DNA of 38,877 nucleotides, taken from NCBI GenBank assembly GCA_947627205.1, contig CANQVE010000020.1, forward strand, positions 1-38,877, given 5' to 3'. Below, in pieces: positions 7,884 to 15,935 of the stretch. The DNA is from an uncultured Clostridia bacterium (GTDB lineage Bacteria > Bacillota > Clostridia > Oscillospirales > Ruminococcaceae). Each line of letters opens with the position of its first letter. Position 1 is the stretch's first letter. The translations under genes were made by a program, and so were the position numbers. Below the pieces are notes generated by a model, which saw only the letters and a program-made list of their open reading frames with translations, was not told the origin of the DNA and did no database searches.

Positions 7884-9296
7884 TTATTTCATTGATTTGA
7901 TAAAATGTATCGACTCGGTAATATCTTTACGCTTGATGATGAGATAAATGACGTAGCATGCGGCGTATATCAACATTCCTACAAGTCCGAAATACCAGTT
8001 GCAGATTATGAATGCGATGGTCATTGCAAGTTCGATAAATATGTCCTTGACAACATTAACTGAAATTTTTGTTGACAGAATGACTTCGCTTAAAATACAG
8101 CGGAAGATTAGAACGATGAGAATTGAAATTATAGCCGCGGTGACACTGTTCAAAACGAGCGTTGAAACGAGCGTCAGCACAACGCTTAATGCCAACGCTG
8201 CTATGTTGCATTTCATCATAAGATTTTCAAGACGCAAGGTTTTGTAATATGTATTCACAAGCATTGACATTTTGGATTCATATGCGCACATAGGCAACAG
8301 TATAGCCGCATACCTCAAACTCTCAGCGTAATGCGGCAGCCACATTGACAACAACTTGTAAGCGGGATAATAGAAAATGATACCGCCGTAAATGACACCC
8401 ATCAGAATAATACGCATAATTCTGTATATTTTAGGTAGATTGTCAGCGTTTGACCGTCTTAAAGTCGGATACATAACAACTGCTATCGCGTTTATTGCTG
8501 TCATAACCATATTTGAAATGCTTAGCGTCAATGAAACTTTTCCGAATGTGGAAATATCCCAATGATTTTCTATACCGAACCTTACCACTCCAATAATCAA
8601 CATGCTGCACAAAGACGCAAACATCAGCTTTATTCCTGCGGATATATTCTCTTTTACTTCCGGCACAGCTGTTTTGAACGGTACGGCTTTAGAAAAAACA
8701 ATATCTCTGCAATAAAATAGGCCTATGAATAGAGAAATAAATTTTGCGATGACATCAGATAGTATGATAAGATAAAACTTCCGGTAGCCTACTATCATCA
8801 GCAGTAACACAAAGACGATTACAAAGATTTTTTCTGAAACAGTTACTATTGCATATTCCTTGATTCTTGCCGTTGCCTGTAAAATGAATGTGACAAACCA
8901 GCGAAGGCACATTCCCACTGCAACTATACAGGTGCACCCAATTACATACTGTTTATTGCCGTCAGTAACAATAAACATAAATATCGCAAAAAGGAGAGAA
9001 TAGAATATGATCTCAAACAAGCCCAACATTCTGAACTGAGCGGAATACAATGGTTTATTCAGGTCGTTGTAATATTTTCCACCCTCACGGAGATAAATAC
9101 CATCGCACCAGCCAAAATATGACACACCCACATAGCTTATGTAAAATGTATACAGTTGGTAATATCCATAATCTTCTACACCAACAAGCTTTGGAACAAT
9201 CAATACCATGATCGCACCTATCAATGTTGTAAGAAGATTGGAACCCACCGTATATGACATATTTTTGACAAAATCAATTATCTTCTTTTTCGCCAT
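7884..9296 (-). CDS. Oligosaccharide flippase (Wzx-type, MOP superfamily)
   Basis: About 470 residues with some 12-14 predicted membrane helices, starting with the family pattern NMSYTVGSNLLTTLIGAIMVLIVPKLVGVEDYGYY. It would flip lipid-linked repeat units to the outer face for Wzy polymerisation. The ATG at 9296 is preceded by AAGGAG placed unusually close (1 bp); an in-frame TTG at 9323 is an alternative start. Either way it overlaps the upstream glycosyltransferase gene. Together with the polymerase at 11367-12662 it shows a Wzx/Wzy-dependent route rather than an ABC exporter. Substrate specificity unknown. Confidence 0.87.
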   Translation of the reverse strand: MAKKKIIDFVKNMSYTVGSNLLTTLIGAIMVLIVPKLVGVEDYGYYQLYTFYISYVGVSYFGWCDGIYLREGGKYYNDLNKPLYSAQFRMLGLFEIIFYSLLFAIFMFIVTDGNKQYVIGCTCIVAVGMCLRWFVTFILQATARIKEYAIVTVSEKIFVIVFVLLLMIVGYRKFYLIILSDVIAKFISLFIGLFYCRDIVFSKAVPFKTAVPEVKENISAGIKLMFASLCSMLIIGVVRFGIENHWDISTFGKVSLTLSISNMVMTAINAIAVVMYPTLRRSNADNLPKIYRIMRIILMGVIYGGIIFYYPAYKLLSMWLPHYAESLRYAAILLPMCAYESKMSMLVNTYYKTLRLENLMMKCNIAALALSVVLTLVSTLVLNSVTAAIISILIVLIFRCILSEVILSTKISVNVVKDIFIELAMTIAFIICNWYFGLVGMLIYAACYVIYLIIKRKDITESIHFIKSMK

Positions 9297-10311
9297 TCTC
9301 CTTTTTTTCTCTCTCCTCTTCAAGCTCGATTATTTTGTCTATAAGATGTGTAGGCGAAAATCTTCCGTCGTAGTGATAATCTACAGGAATTCGCTCCTTT
9401 ACCCACTCCCAGTCGATATCCTCAGGCTTTTCAAAAACGTGAATGTAGTCGGGGTTGTAGAATGGAAGATTTACAATGTTTTTATTGTTTGTCAGCAGTT
9501 TTTTGTTGTAGCAAATTGCTTCATGATAGCGATTTGTTGCTCCACTTTGACCTGTCGATAAAACTTCTAAAATACAATTGCTTCTAATTACTTCTTTAAC
9601 TACTTCTGGATATTGTATATATTGATTATAAATGATCTCGTTCTTGAATTTCTGATCCTTATTAGGAACATTTATTAATCTATAATTTGCTTTCAAACAA
9701 TATCTTTTCATATCAGCGTAAATTCGATGAAATAAACCTGCCCCGCCTCTTATTGCGGCATTGGCAGCCAAATATATATCATTTTCAATCATACAAGGTT
9801 TACTGTCATATATAATTGAATACGGTGCATCTTCATAGATAAAGTTATACTTTTTAACATCAGACGGATCAAACGAAAAAATATAGTCAAATTTAATTAC
9901 ATCAGCATATTTACGTGCTGATGCAGACATTCTATCACTTTCCCACGGATCAAGCATAAGCAGAATAAACTTTACATTATATTCTTTTTTTATTTTTAAC
10001 AGATAAGTATAATCTATCGGCCATAATGACGACCCTAATAAAATAACATAATATTTTAAATTATAATCCCAATGTATTTCTCTTAATGAACATCCCCATA
10101 CATTTTTAAACGGAAGATTAATCTGGCTATTTATTTTTTTACTTAAATGAACTTTTCTGATCCCTTTTATAATCGGATTTCTGATATTTTTTAAAAAACC
10201 TTTTAAAACAACCGCTCTTTCATCAGAATACAAATCATAAAACAAATAAGGTGAACTTCCTATTTTATTTATTACAAATATGAATTGTTCCGATTTTATT
10301 TTTTTTATCAT
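9274..10311 (-). CDS. Putative glycosyltransferase (GT-B like)
   Basis: A 345-residue soluble protein. It has a middle segment FILLMLDPWES followed by FDYIFSFDPSD, and a later LEVLSTGQSGATNRYHEAI and LLTNNKNI region. These resemble the nucleotide-sugar side of GT-B glycosyltransferases found in capsule and lipopolysaccharide loci (an acidic EAI-type helix near residue 260). It sits in a run of polysaccharide genes between a sulfotransferase and the flippase, which supports the role. The C-terminus is a charged Glu/Lys-rich tail. I do not recognise a specific family member, so sugar and linkage are unknown. Start ATG 10311 has a weak GGTGA site. Confidence 0.6.
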   Translation of the reverse strand: MIKKIKSEQFIFVINKIGSSPYLFYDLYSDERAVVLKGFLKNIRNPIIKGIRKVHLSKKINSQINLPFKNVWGCSLREIHWDYNLKYYVILLGSSLWPIDYTYLLKIKKEYNVKFILLMLDPWESDRMSASARKYADVIKFDYIFSFDPSDVKKYNFIYEDAPYSIIYDSKPCMIENDIYLAANAAIRGGAGLFHRIYADMKRYCLKANYRLINVPNKDQKFKNEIIYNQYIQYPEVVKEVIRSNCILEVLSTGQSGATNRYHEAICYNKKLLTNNKNIVNLPFYNPDYIHVFEKPEDIDWEWVKERIPVDYHYDGRFSPTHLIDKIIELEEEREKKENGEKEDN

Positions 10312-10339
10312 GAACTTTCACCATCCTCATACTAATATG

Positions 10340-11347
10340 TCATACCGGAAAATCATAAAGATATTCCGTTAAATGTTCTTCAATATACTTTATATCATCT
10401 TTGTACTGAGGGTATTTAACTTTTAAATTCGTATTCTTAATAGATATTTCGGGATTTAAATGCGTCTTTGGAGCTGTATGTCTTTTAGGATCTATCCCTA
10501 CAAATTCCATAATTTTCTTACCTGTTTCTTCATAATTATATATCCAATCCTCAAAGTGTACTAAAAATACCTTTTCGACATCATATACTTCTCTTTTTCT
10601 GTGTTCACGAATAATCCTATACCATTCACAAAAATCATGTACATTCTTGGCAGGAATTATTCCTGAACGAAGCTCTACTTTCTCAAACAAATAAACGTCT
10701 CGTGGATCACGTTCAGAAACTATAACCTTTATATCATCAAAATAATTCATATAACTGCTTATGTTAGACGCCGGCAAAAGCTGGTCAACCATGAGATATT
10801 CCGAGTTATTTTTGTTAAGGCAATTTAGTATCTTACCAATATATTCTTTTGTATATTTATAAAATGTTTCCTTGTCTATAGCCGAATAATACGACTGAGT
10901 ATGAAAAAGCTTTAAGAGATTGGTTCCATACGCTTTAGTAAAACAACTAGTAAGTTTATGCACTGCCCCATTAAGATAGTGAAATAATTTACCTTTGTCG
11001 ATAGTATCATATAGCCACCAACAATCTGTTTTAAGCTCAGTAATATTGTTTACATATTCTTTTGTATATTTCATAAAGGCATCACCCATATAATATTTAT
11101 ATCCTTTTATAAACAAATCACCATTTAAATATTTTGCATATTCAAAATATTTTTTTATAGCATATCCTGAATTATGCCTGTCATTCATTTCTATGAGTTT
11201 ATATTCCAAATCACGTATTCCGTTCGGGTCAAATATAAACCTAAACTCATAATCATCGGCGCAATAGCAATTATCAAACTCTGAAAAGAAGTCTGTAACA
11301 GCGCTTGAACCGGTTGCGATATAACTAGCACACGTAATAATTTTCAT
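10340..11347 (-). CDS. Sulfotransferase-like protein
   Basis: A 335-residue protein with the two PAPS-binding hallmarks of sulfotransferases: a 5'-phosphosulfate loop near the N-terminus (SYIATGSSAVTDFF, residues 8-21) and a 3'-phosphate motif SERDPRDVYLF (from residue 211). A downstream VHFEDWIYNYEETGKKIMEFVGI segment is also common in the family. It would transfer sulfate from PAPS to a sugar hydroxyl of the growing repeat unit in the cytoplasm. It lies 19 bp after the polymerase gene and 28 bp before the putative glycosyltransferase. PAPS-making genes are not in the window. A related transferase using another activated group cannot be excluded. Confidence 0.75.
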   Translation of the reverse strand: MKIITCASYIATGSSAVTDFFSEFDNCYCADDYEFRFIFDPNGIRDLEYKLIEMNDRHNSGYAIKKYFEYAKYLNGDLFIKGYKYYMGDAFMKYTKEYVNNITELKTDCWWLYDTIDKGKLFHYLNGAVHKLTSCFTKAYGTNLLKLFHTQSYYSAIDKETFYKYTKEYIGKILNCLNKNNSEYLMVDQLLPASNISSYMNYFDDIKVIVSERDPRDVYLFEKVELRSGIIPAKNVHDFCEWYRIIREHRKREVYDVEKVFLVHFEDWIYNYEETGKKIMEFVGIDPKRHTAPKTHLNPEISIKNTNLKVKYPQYKDDIKYIEEHLTEYLYDFPV

Positions 11348-11366
11348 AAAATTCCCCTATTATAAT

Positions 11367-12662
11367 TTACGCTTTATTTAGCCGTAAATCTGTTATTTCT
11401 CTTCGTTGTGTATGTCCTACCATATAGTAAGCCGCTCCATAATATATCCATATGCTTAAAAATGAAAATTCAGGAACGCTTATCATCATGATGATATTAT
11501 GTATAATTATGTTTATGAACAACACTGACGCCTCTGTTGTTTGAATTTTAAATAGTTTTATTGTTAAAACAATAACAGGTATTAAATAAAGAATTAATCC
11601 CAAAATCCCAATAGAACATAACCATGTTGAAAGTAGATCATAAGAACGTACAGTTCCAAATCCGGTTGGAATAATATTACTAAAAGCAAGTTCAAAATGA
11701 TATTTAAAAGCATAAAGTCTGGCACTTCCCGAAACACCTATGCCATTTATCTTGTCAGTTAAAGTGTCAATCCCCGACATCATACTTGAACTAAAATATA
11801 TTACAAATATTGCCCCTATTACTAAAAAAATTATTTTCAAGAAAAGATTATTTTTCGATATTTTTTTGTTTGATTTCAAACTTATAACGAATATAAGAAA
11901 TATTGACAAGAGTATTCCTATTACTCCGGATGATGAATTGCTATCTAATGTTACAATAATAAACAGTAATGAAAATATGAGATACTTTAATTTAAATCCA
12001 GATAGGAACCGATACAAGTAACCGCCAAAAAGAGGAGCACAATATAAAGAAAGCATTGATGCCTCAAAAAATGTTCCGGATATCCTTGCTTGACCATAAT
12101 TATAGCCAACGTGAACGGCATTTCTCAAATATGTATTCACAAATGTCAAAGGCAAAACATGCTGCAAAAGTGCAATTGATAAAGAGAGAACATAAGATAT
12201 TTCCAAACATTTTTCAATAGCTTTAAGGGATATTTTATTTGCTATAAGTAAAGAATTGCACATAATACATGTAAGCAGCCCGATGAACAAATATCCGTAT
12301 TGTGTAATCTGTTGAAAATTAAATTCAACATAGGTATTTAATCCATCGACATTATGAACAATTGTCTTTCCATGTAACAAAGAAAACGGTATCGTAATCA
12401 AACACCATATAGCAAAAAAATACATGCACTTATTTATTGAAACTGAGATACCATTATTGTACGTATACATACAAAACTTAATTAAGCATATTAAAAAAGC
12501 AATATGCATAACTAAAATACTATTATTGTTGATATTAAAAGCAGCAATAGTTGTCAACGATGATGAAATAATTAAAAATTTAATTGCATTATCAATTTTG
12601 AAAACTAAAAACACTCCTGCTAAAATTATAATCCAAAAGATAGTTCCATCATTTATTTGCAT
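11367..12662 (-). CDS. O-antigen/capsule polymerase (Wzy-like, O-antigen ligase family)
   Basis: A 431-residue, strongly hydrophobic protein with about 11-12 membrane helices and a large extracytoplasmic loop after the middle. The segment ARISGTFFEASMLSLYCAPLF is the ARxxGxFxE-type loop seen in Wzy and WaaL-like proteins, and the late SARLYAFKYHFELAFSNIIPTGFG region (arginine plus GxG) is also typical. It would polymerise flipped repeat units outside the membrane. It is 14 bp downstream of a glycosyltransferase gene. Sequence identity in the family is low, so the call rests on topology, loop motif and context. The gene is among the most AT-rich of the operon, suggesting transfer with the glycosyltransferase block. 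Confidence 0.8.
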   Translation of the reverse strand: MQINDGTIFWIIILAGVFLVFKIDNAIKFLIISSSLTTIAAFNINNNSILVMHIAFLICLIKFCMYTYNNGISVSINKCMYFFAIWCLITIPFSLLHGKTIVHNVDGLNTYVEFNFQQITQYGYLFIGLLTCIMCNSLLIANKISLKAIEKCLEISYVLSLSIALLQHVLPLTFVNTYLRNAVHVGYNYGQARISGTFFEASMLSLYCAPLFGGYLYRFLSGFKLKYLIFSLLFIIVTLDSNSSSGVIGILLSIFLIFVISLKSNKKISKNNLFLKIIFLVIGAIFVIYFSSSMMSGIDTLTDKINGIGVSGSARLYAFKYHFELAFSNIIPTGFGTVRSYDLLSTWLCSIGILGLILYLIPVIVLTIKLFKIQTTEASVLFINIIIHNIIMMISVPEFSFLSIWIYYGAAYYMVGHTQRREITDLRLNKA

Positions 12663-12676
12663 AATGACATAACCTC

Positions 12677-13909
12677 CTATTTGGATAAAATACTTTCATA
12701 TATTCTAATCAAATTATCTAAATGCGTTGACTCTAAGTATAACTTTCTATCAATTTTCTTACAATTATCTGAAAGCTTTTTAATAATTTCGTTGCTTTTA
12801 CAATATTCTATACAATTTATCAATTTTTCTTCGTCGCCTATTTCATATACTAATCCTGTATTTTCTGTTACAATCTTGTCTGCTACTCCACACTTTGTCG
12901 GCACAATACAAGGTATTGCGTAAGAACACTGTAACTCTAAAACATTTAGTGGTCCTGTTTCTATCCAATATGAAGTAACTATTAGACATCTTGCTTTTTT
13001 TATGTAAGGAAGCATTTGTTCAGACGTTAGCCAACCGCGAAATGTAATATTAGGATACTTATCACGCAAGCTTTCTAATTCTTCTCCATCTCCAATAACA
13101 TCAGCTTCCACTCCTGCTGATGACACCGCCTTACAAAACATATCTACGCCTTTTTCAGACGTAAGCCTTCCAATAAAAAGAAATTTTGAATTATTTGAAG
13201 GATTTACATCTTCAAACGGTTGAATTTCTACAGGATTTTGTAAAATATATTTATCACATTTTATTTTAAAGTGACTATTTATAATATTTTCTTCCATGCC
13301 TGTTAGACAAATCAAAAACAAGTCATTAATCTTCAATAAATGTTTTAATATCAAATGTCGTATGCTACGATACAATTTTTGTAGGTATGATCTTTTATCG
13401 CAATTTGTAACCAAGCACCTAAATAATGACGTATTTGATTGGCAAAGCATATGTTTTTTATAATTGTAAAATATCTTCACAGGGCAAAAAACTTCATAAT
13501 CATGACACGTTAAAGCGATTTTGAAATGCCTTTTTGATGTAATGCTAAACAAAGCTTGAGAAAGAGAAAGCGACCAACTATGAAAATGGACTATTGTATC
13601 CTTTGGGCTAAACTCCTTAATAACATTATCAAATTCTATCGTAGCCTTTTTATTCCACAAGCCTTGAATTGCTCCTATAAATTTACCCTTAAATGTTTTA
13701 AGATGATTTTTTAATTCATCTTGAACTAAACATACAACTTTAACGCCTGCATCAACAAGTCTATTATCGACAGGTCCAACACCGCAAAAATATACTACAT
13801 TGATACCATTTTCAGCTAAGGTTATAGCTTCAGTTAAAGCTATCTTCGCTGCACCTCCATTTATATAACAATGATCGCATACAATTATCACGTTATTTAC
13901 AAGTCCCAA
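12677..13909 (-). CDS. Glycosyltransferase family 4 protein
   Basis: A 410-residue GT-B glycosyltransferase. The N-terminal acceptor domain begins VIIVCDHCYINGGAAKIAL. The donor domain begins with FIGRLTSEKGVDMFCKAV, then ADVIGDGEELESLR, and ends in the donor-binding region TGPLNVLELQCSYAIPCI (GT4 ExE-like: the usual EGLPLVILEA is changed to TGPLNVLEL). The start is a TTG at 13909 with AGGGTGA upstream. It is separated from the orphan glycosyltransferase fragment by 77 bp without a gene. It transfers a sugar from a nucleotide donor to the lipid-linked repeat unit; sugar unknown. Confidence 0.85.
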   Translation of the reverse strand: MGLVNNVIIVCDHCYINGGAAKIALTEAITLAENGINVVYFCGVGPVDNRLVDAGVKVVCLVQDELKNHLKTFKGKFIGAIQGLWNKKATIEFDNVIKEFSPKDTIVHFHSWSLSLSQALFSITSKRHFKIALTCHDYEVFCPVKIFYNYKKHMLCQSNTSLFRCLVTNCDKRSYLQKLYRSIRHLILKHLLKINDLFLICLTGMEENIINSHFKIKCDKYILQNPVEIQPFEDVNPSNNSKFLFIGRLTSEKGVDMFCKAVSSAGVEADVIGDGEELESLRDKYPNITFRGWLTSEQMLPYIKKARCLIVTSYWIETGPLNVLELQCSYAIPCIVPTKCGVADKIVTENTGLVYEIGDEEKLINCIEYCKSNEIIKKLSDNCKKIDRKLYLESTHLDNLIRIYESILSK

Positions 13910-13986
13910 AATAAATCACCCTAAAAGTTTGCAACATAAAATTCCAGTTTACAAAAATTTTTTATTATAATTATCCTACCTATAAT

Positions 13987-14370
13987 TTAAATTAAACCAA
14001 AATAGTAATTAATTAAATATTCAACTTTTTGATTTATACTAAACCCACACTCAGTCAAGCATTTTTTATTGTCTTCTCTTATATTTTCAAAGCAAAGGTA
14101 AATTCTTTTTGCCCATTCCTCAGCACCATCACCAATACTCAAAAACTCCGCATTTTCCGTCATTTTCGTTTCCTTTGTCATCTTGTCGGATAACAAACAC
14201 GGAAGTCCGTTTGCCTGAGCTTCTACTCCTACCACCGGCAAACCTTCATATCTTGACGGCAACACAAAAATATCCATAGCATTATAAAGCCTGTGAACGT
14301 CATTTCTGTTGCCGAGAAATAGTATATGCTCCCGTATACCTTTTAGCTTGTCATTTTCCTGATTATTCAT
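13987..14370 (-). CDS. Orphan C-terminal half of a GT4 glycosyltransferase (truncated)
   Basis: A 127-residue frame containing only the C-terminal donor-binding half of a GT4 enzyme: ILFLGNRNDVHRLYNAMDIF, VLPSRYEGLPVVGVEAQANGLPCLLSD. No N-terminal acceptor domain precedes it. It overlaps the end of the frameshifted glycosyltransferase at 14363-15452 by 8 bp and closely resembles that enzyme's own C-terminal half (same LGNRxxVxRLYxAxDIFVxPSRYEGL core), but differs at many positions, so it is not a fresh copy. It could be a decayed glycosyltransferase, a separate donor-domain subunit, or an alternative 3' cassette for recombination. An ATG at 14370 is present without a convincing ribosome site. 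Confidence 0.7.
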   Translation of the reverse strand: MNNQENDKLKGIREHILFLGNRNDVHRLYNAMDIFVLPSRYEGLPVVGVEAQANGLPCLLSDKMTKETKMTENAEFLSIGDGAEEWAKRIYLCFENIREDNKKCLTECGFSINQKVEYLINYYFGLI

Positions 14371-15452
14371 AGGATAACCCTCCGTAAAATTCTGTTAATT
14401 TATCTGCCTGAACAGAAATATCATATTTTTCCGAATAAACAAATGGTCTATCATAATTTTTGTTAGTAAGAATTTTTTCTGCCCAGCTACCTACCCCGTC
14501 CTCCAAAAATAATTGTTCTGTATTTGAAGTCATGATTGCGTCTTTCGGCACAGTTTCCGAAATAATTGTTTTTATTCCACACACCTGTGCTTCTATTGCC
14601 GCTATTCCCAATCCCTCATATCTTGATGGGAAAACGAATATATCTATCGCTTGATAAAGCCTCTCAACATTTGTCCGATTACCTAAAAGAATTACCCCCC
14701 CCCGATAATTTCTTAATTTTTTCTTCAATCTTTTCTCTGTCCGGACCGTCACCGACCAACATAAGCACCGCGTTCGGGTTTTGTTTATAAACTTCCTCAA
14801 AAATATCAACCAGAAACTCCTGATTTTTCTGATAGCAAAACCGTCCGACATGACCTATGACAAACTTTCCCTCAAGTCCTAACTCTTTGCGGACTTCATT
14901 TCGGACATTTTCATCAAATTTAAACTTGTCCAGATCTATAGCATTATTGAAAATTGTGACCTCGCCACGCTCCATAGATTTCTTTCCGAACAGCCATTCT
15001 CCCGCGTATTCTGAGCAAGCAGCGTAATTCGTGGCATAAACTTTCGCAAACGGACGAAGCATATATTTCAAAATGTTTTTCTTTGTTTCACCTTTTGCCG
15101 CTGTCGAATGATTGTGGGCAATTCTCACCGGAACACCTGCGCGTTTTGCTGCGTAAAGCGGGAAAACGCTAAGCGTGTTTATGTGTGAATGTACAATTTT
15201 GTACTTGTTTTCTTTGAACAATTTTATCAGCGCAGGTATGTATTTGTTCAGTTTCTGATACGGCGGGACAATGAAAATTCGTCCGCCGAAACTTTCTATT
15301 TCTTCGCGCGGAATTATCGTCGAATCCTCATCAACTATGAAATCGAACTGAACTTTTTCTCGATCAATGTGTCGATAATAATTCATTACTACGGCCTCGA
15401 CCCCGCCGTTCATCATCTTACCGACAACTTGTGCTACACGAATCGGTTCCAA
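14363..15452 (-). CDS. Phase-variable GT4 glycosyltransferase, frameshifted at a G9 tract (OFF)
   Basis: This is the first gene after the operon promoter. The 5' part (TTG start 15452, GAGGTG site 5 bp upstream) encodes a GT4 acceptor domain (MEPIRVAQVVGKMMNGGVE) and the start of the donor domain (IGHVGRFCYQKNQEFLVDIF, VLMLVGDGPDREKIEEKI). It runs into a nine-G tract at 14695-14703 and stops at 14679. The rest of the donor domain (VILLGNRTNVERLYQAIDIF, FPSRYEGLGIAAIEAQVCG) continues in another frame to the stop at 14363. With G8 the two parts join seamlessly (KKLSGGVILLGNR) into a normal 362-residue enzyme. G9 gives a 257-residue truncated protein, and G10 gives an immediate TAA. The break lies exactly at the homopolymer, which argues for slipped-strand phase variation rather than decay. 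A sequencing error in the tract is the main alternative. Confidence 0.85.
14695..14703 (-). repeat. Poly-G (G9) homopolymer at glycosyltransferase frameshift
   Basis: Nine consecutive C on the plus strand (G on the coding strand) lie in the linker between two conserved segments of the GT4 donor domain. The reading frame changes exactly here. Only this run and the G10 run at 2408-2417 reach this length in the window, and both are in the same operon. Confidence 0.9.
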
Positions 15453-15489
15453 GTTTTCACCTCAAATACATTTTTTAGATTTTATCTTT

Positions 15490-15627
15490 CTTTCGTTTAT
15501 TTATAAAATTACTGATATACGTTACAGGTTTAAACAATAATACATGGATTTTCAGCTTTTTGCATGCCGGTTTAAAATCCTGTTTACTTGCTCTATAGAT
15601 GTAATGTTTCACTTAAATAAACGAAAG
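15490..15627. repeat. 14-bp inverted repeat pair in the operon leader
   Basis: CTTTCGTTTATTTA at 15490-15503 is the exact reverse complement of 15614-15627, enclosing 110 bp with no gene. Both arms lie in the roughly 380-nt untranslated leader between the invertible promoter and the first glycosyltransferase. The arms share only TTTCGT with the recombinase core sites. Inside is a shorter GGATTTT...AAAATCC stem (about 15547-15580). It may be an RNA structure or a second small invertible segment. Confidence 0.6.
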
Positions 15628-15717
15628 GTAACAACAATTTATTGCAAGCACTTTAACTGATAATGTCAAAATTAATAACGCCGATTTATCGTCGAATACC
15701 ATAACTACAGAAAATTT

Positions 15718-15744
15718 TTTCGCAAAAGTAAATCATTGACGAAA
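15718..15744 (+). repeat. Left recombinase core site (27-bp inverted repeat, IRL)
   Basis: The site divides into an 11-bp half-site TTTCGCAAAAG, a 5-bp centre TAAAT and an 11-bp half-site CATTGACGAAA. The half-sites are imperfect inverted copies of each other (TTTCG...CGAAA), as expected for a tyrosine-recombinase core. It matches the reverse complement of 17065-17091 at 25 of 27 positions. Confidence 0.85.
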
Positions 15745-15769
15745 AAACCGATGTACAAAATGGTATAAT
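15736..15769 (+). promoter_or_regulatory. Possible promoter for the recombinase gene
   Basis: A perfect TATAAT at 15764-15769 is preceded by TGG (extended -10). A TTGACG at 15736-15741 is too far away (22 bp) for a standard -35 and lies within the left recombinase site. If used, recombinase binding at the left site would overlap the upstream promoter contacts, giving autoregulation. Two TGTACA palindromes (15752-15757, 15794-15799) flank the -10. Confidence 0.45.
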
Positions 15770-15841
15770 CAGAAGTGAAAAAACGGGAAAGTGCTGTACA
15801 CTTAGTTTAGTCGCAGATTTATTAAACTTATAAACAATTGA

Positions 15842-15870
15842 ATTATATCACAAATTATAAAGGTTGTCAA
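15842..15870 (-). promoter_or_regulatory. Consensus promoter facing the polysaccharide operon
   Basis: On the minus strand TTGACA, a 17-bp spacer and TATAAT match the housekeeping sigma-factor consensus at 12 of 12 positions. The -35 is at 15865-15870 and the -10 at 15842-15847. Transcription would start near 15835 and cross the left inversion site to reach the first glycosyltransferase at 15452, leaving a leader of about 380 nt. It is inside the predicted invertible segment, so its direction would be switchable. Confidence 0.85.
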
Positions 15871-15935
15871 TAGGTTATTGCAAACAGCACATAAATTTCC
15901 GTAAAAATTTGTGAATTATCTACAAGGAGGGCATT

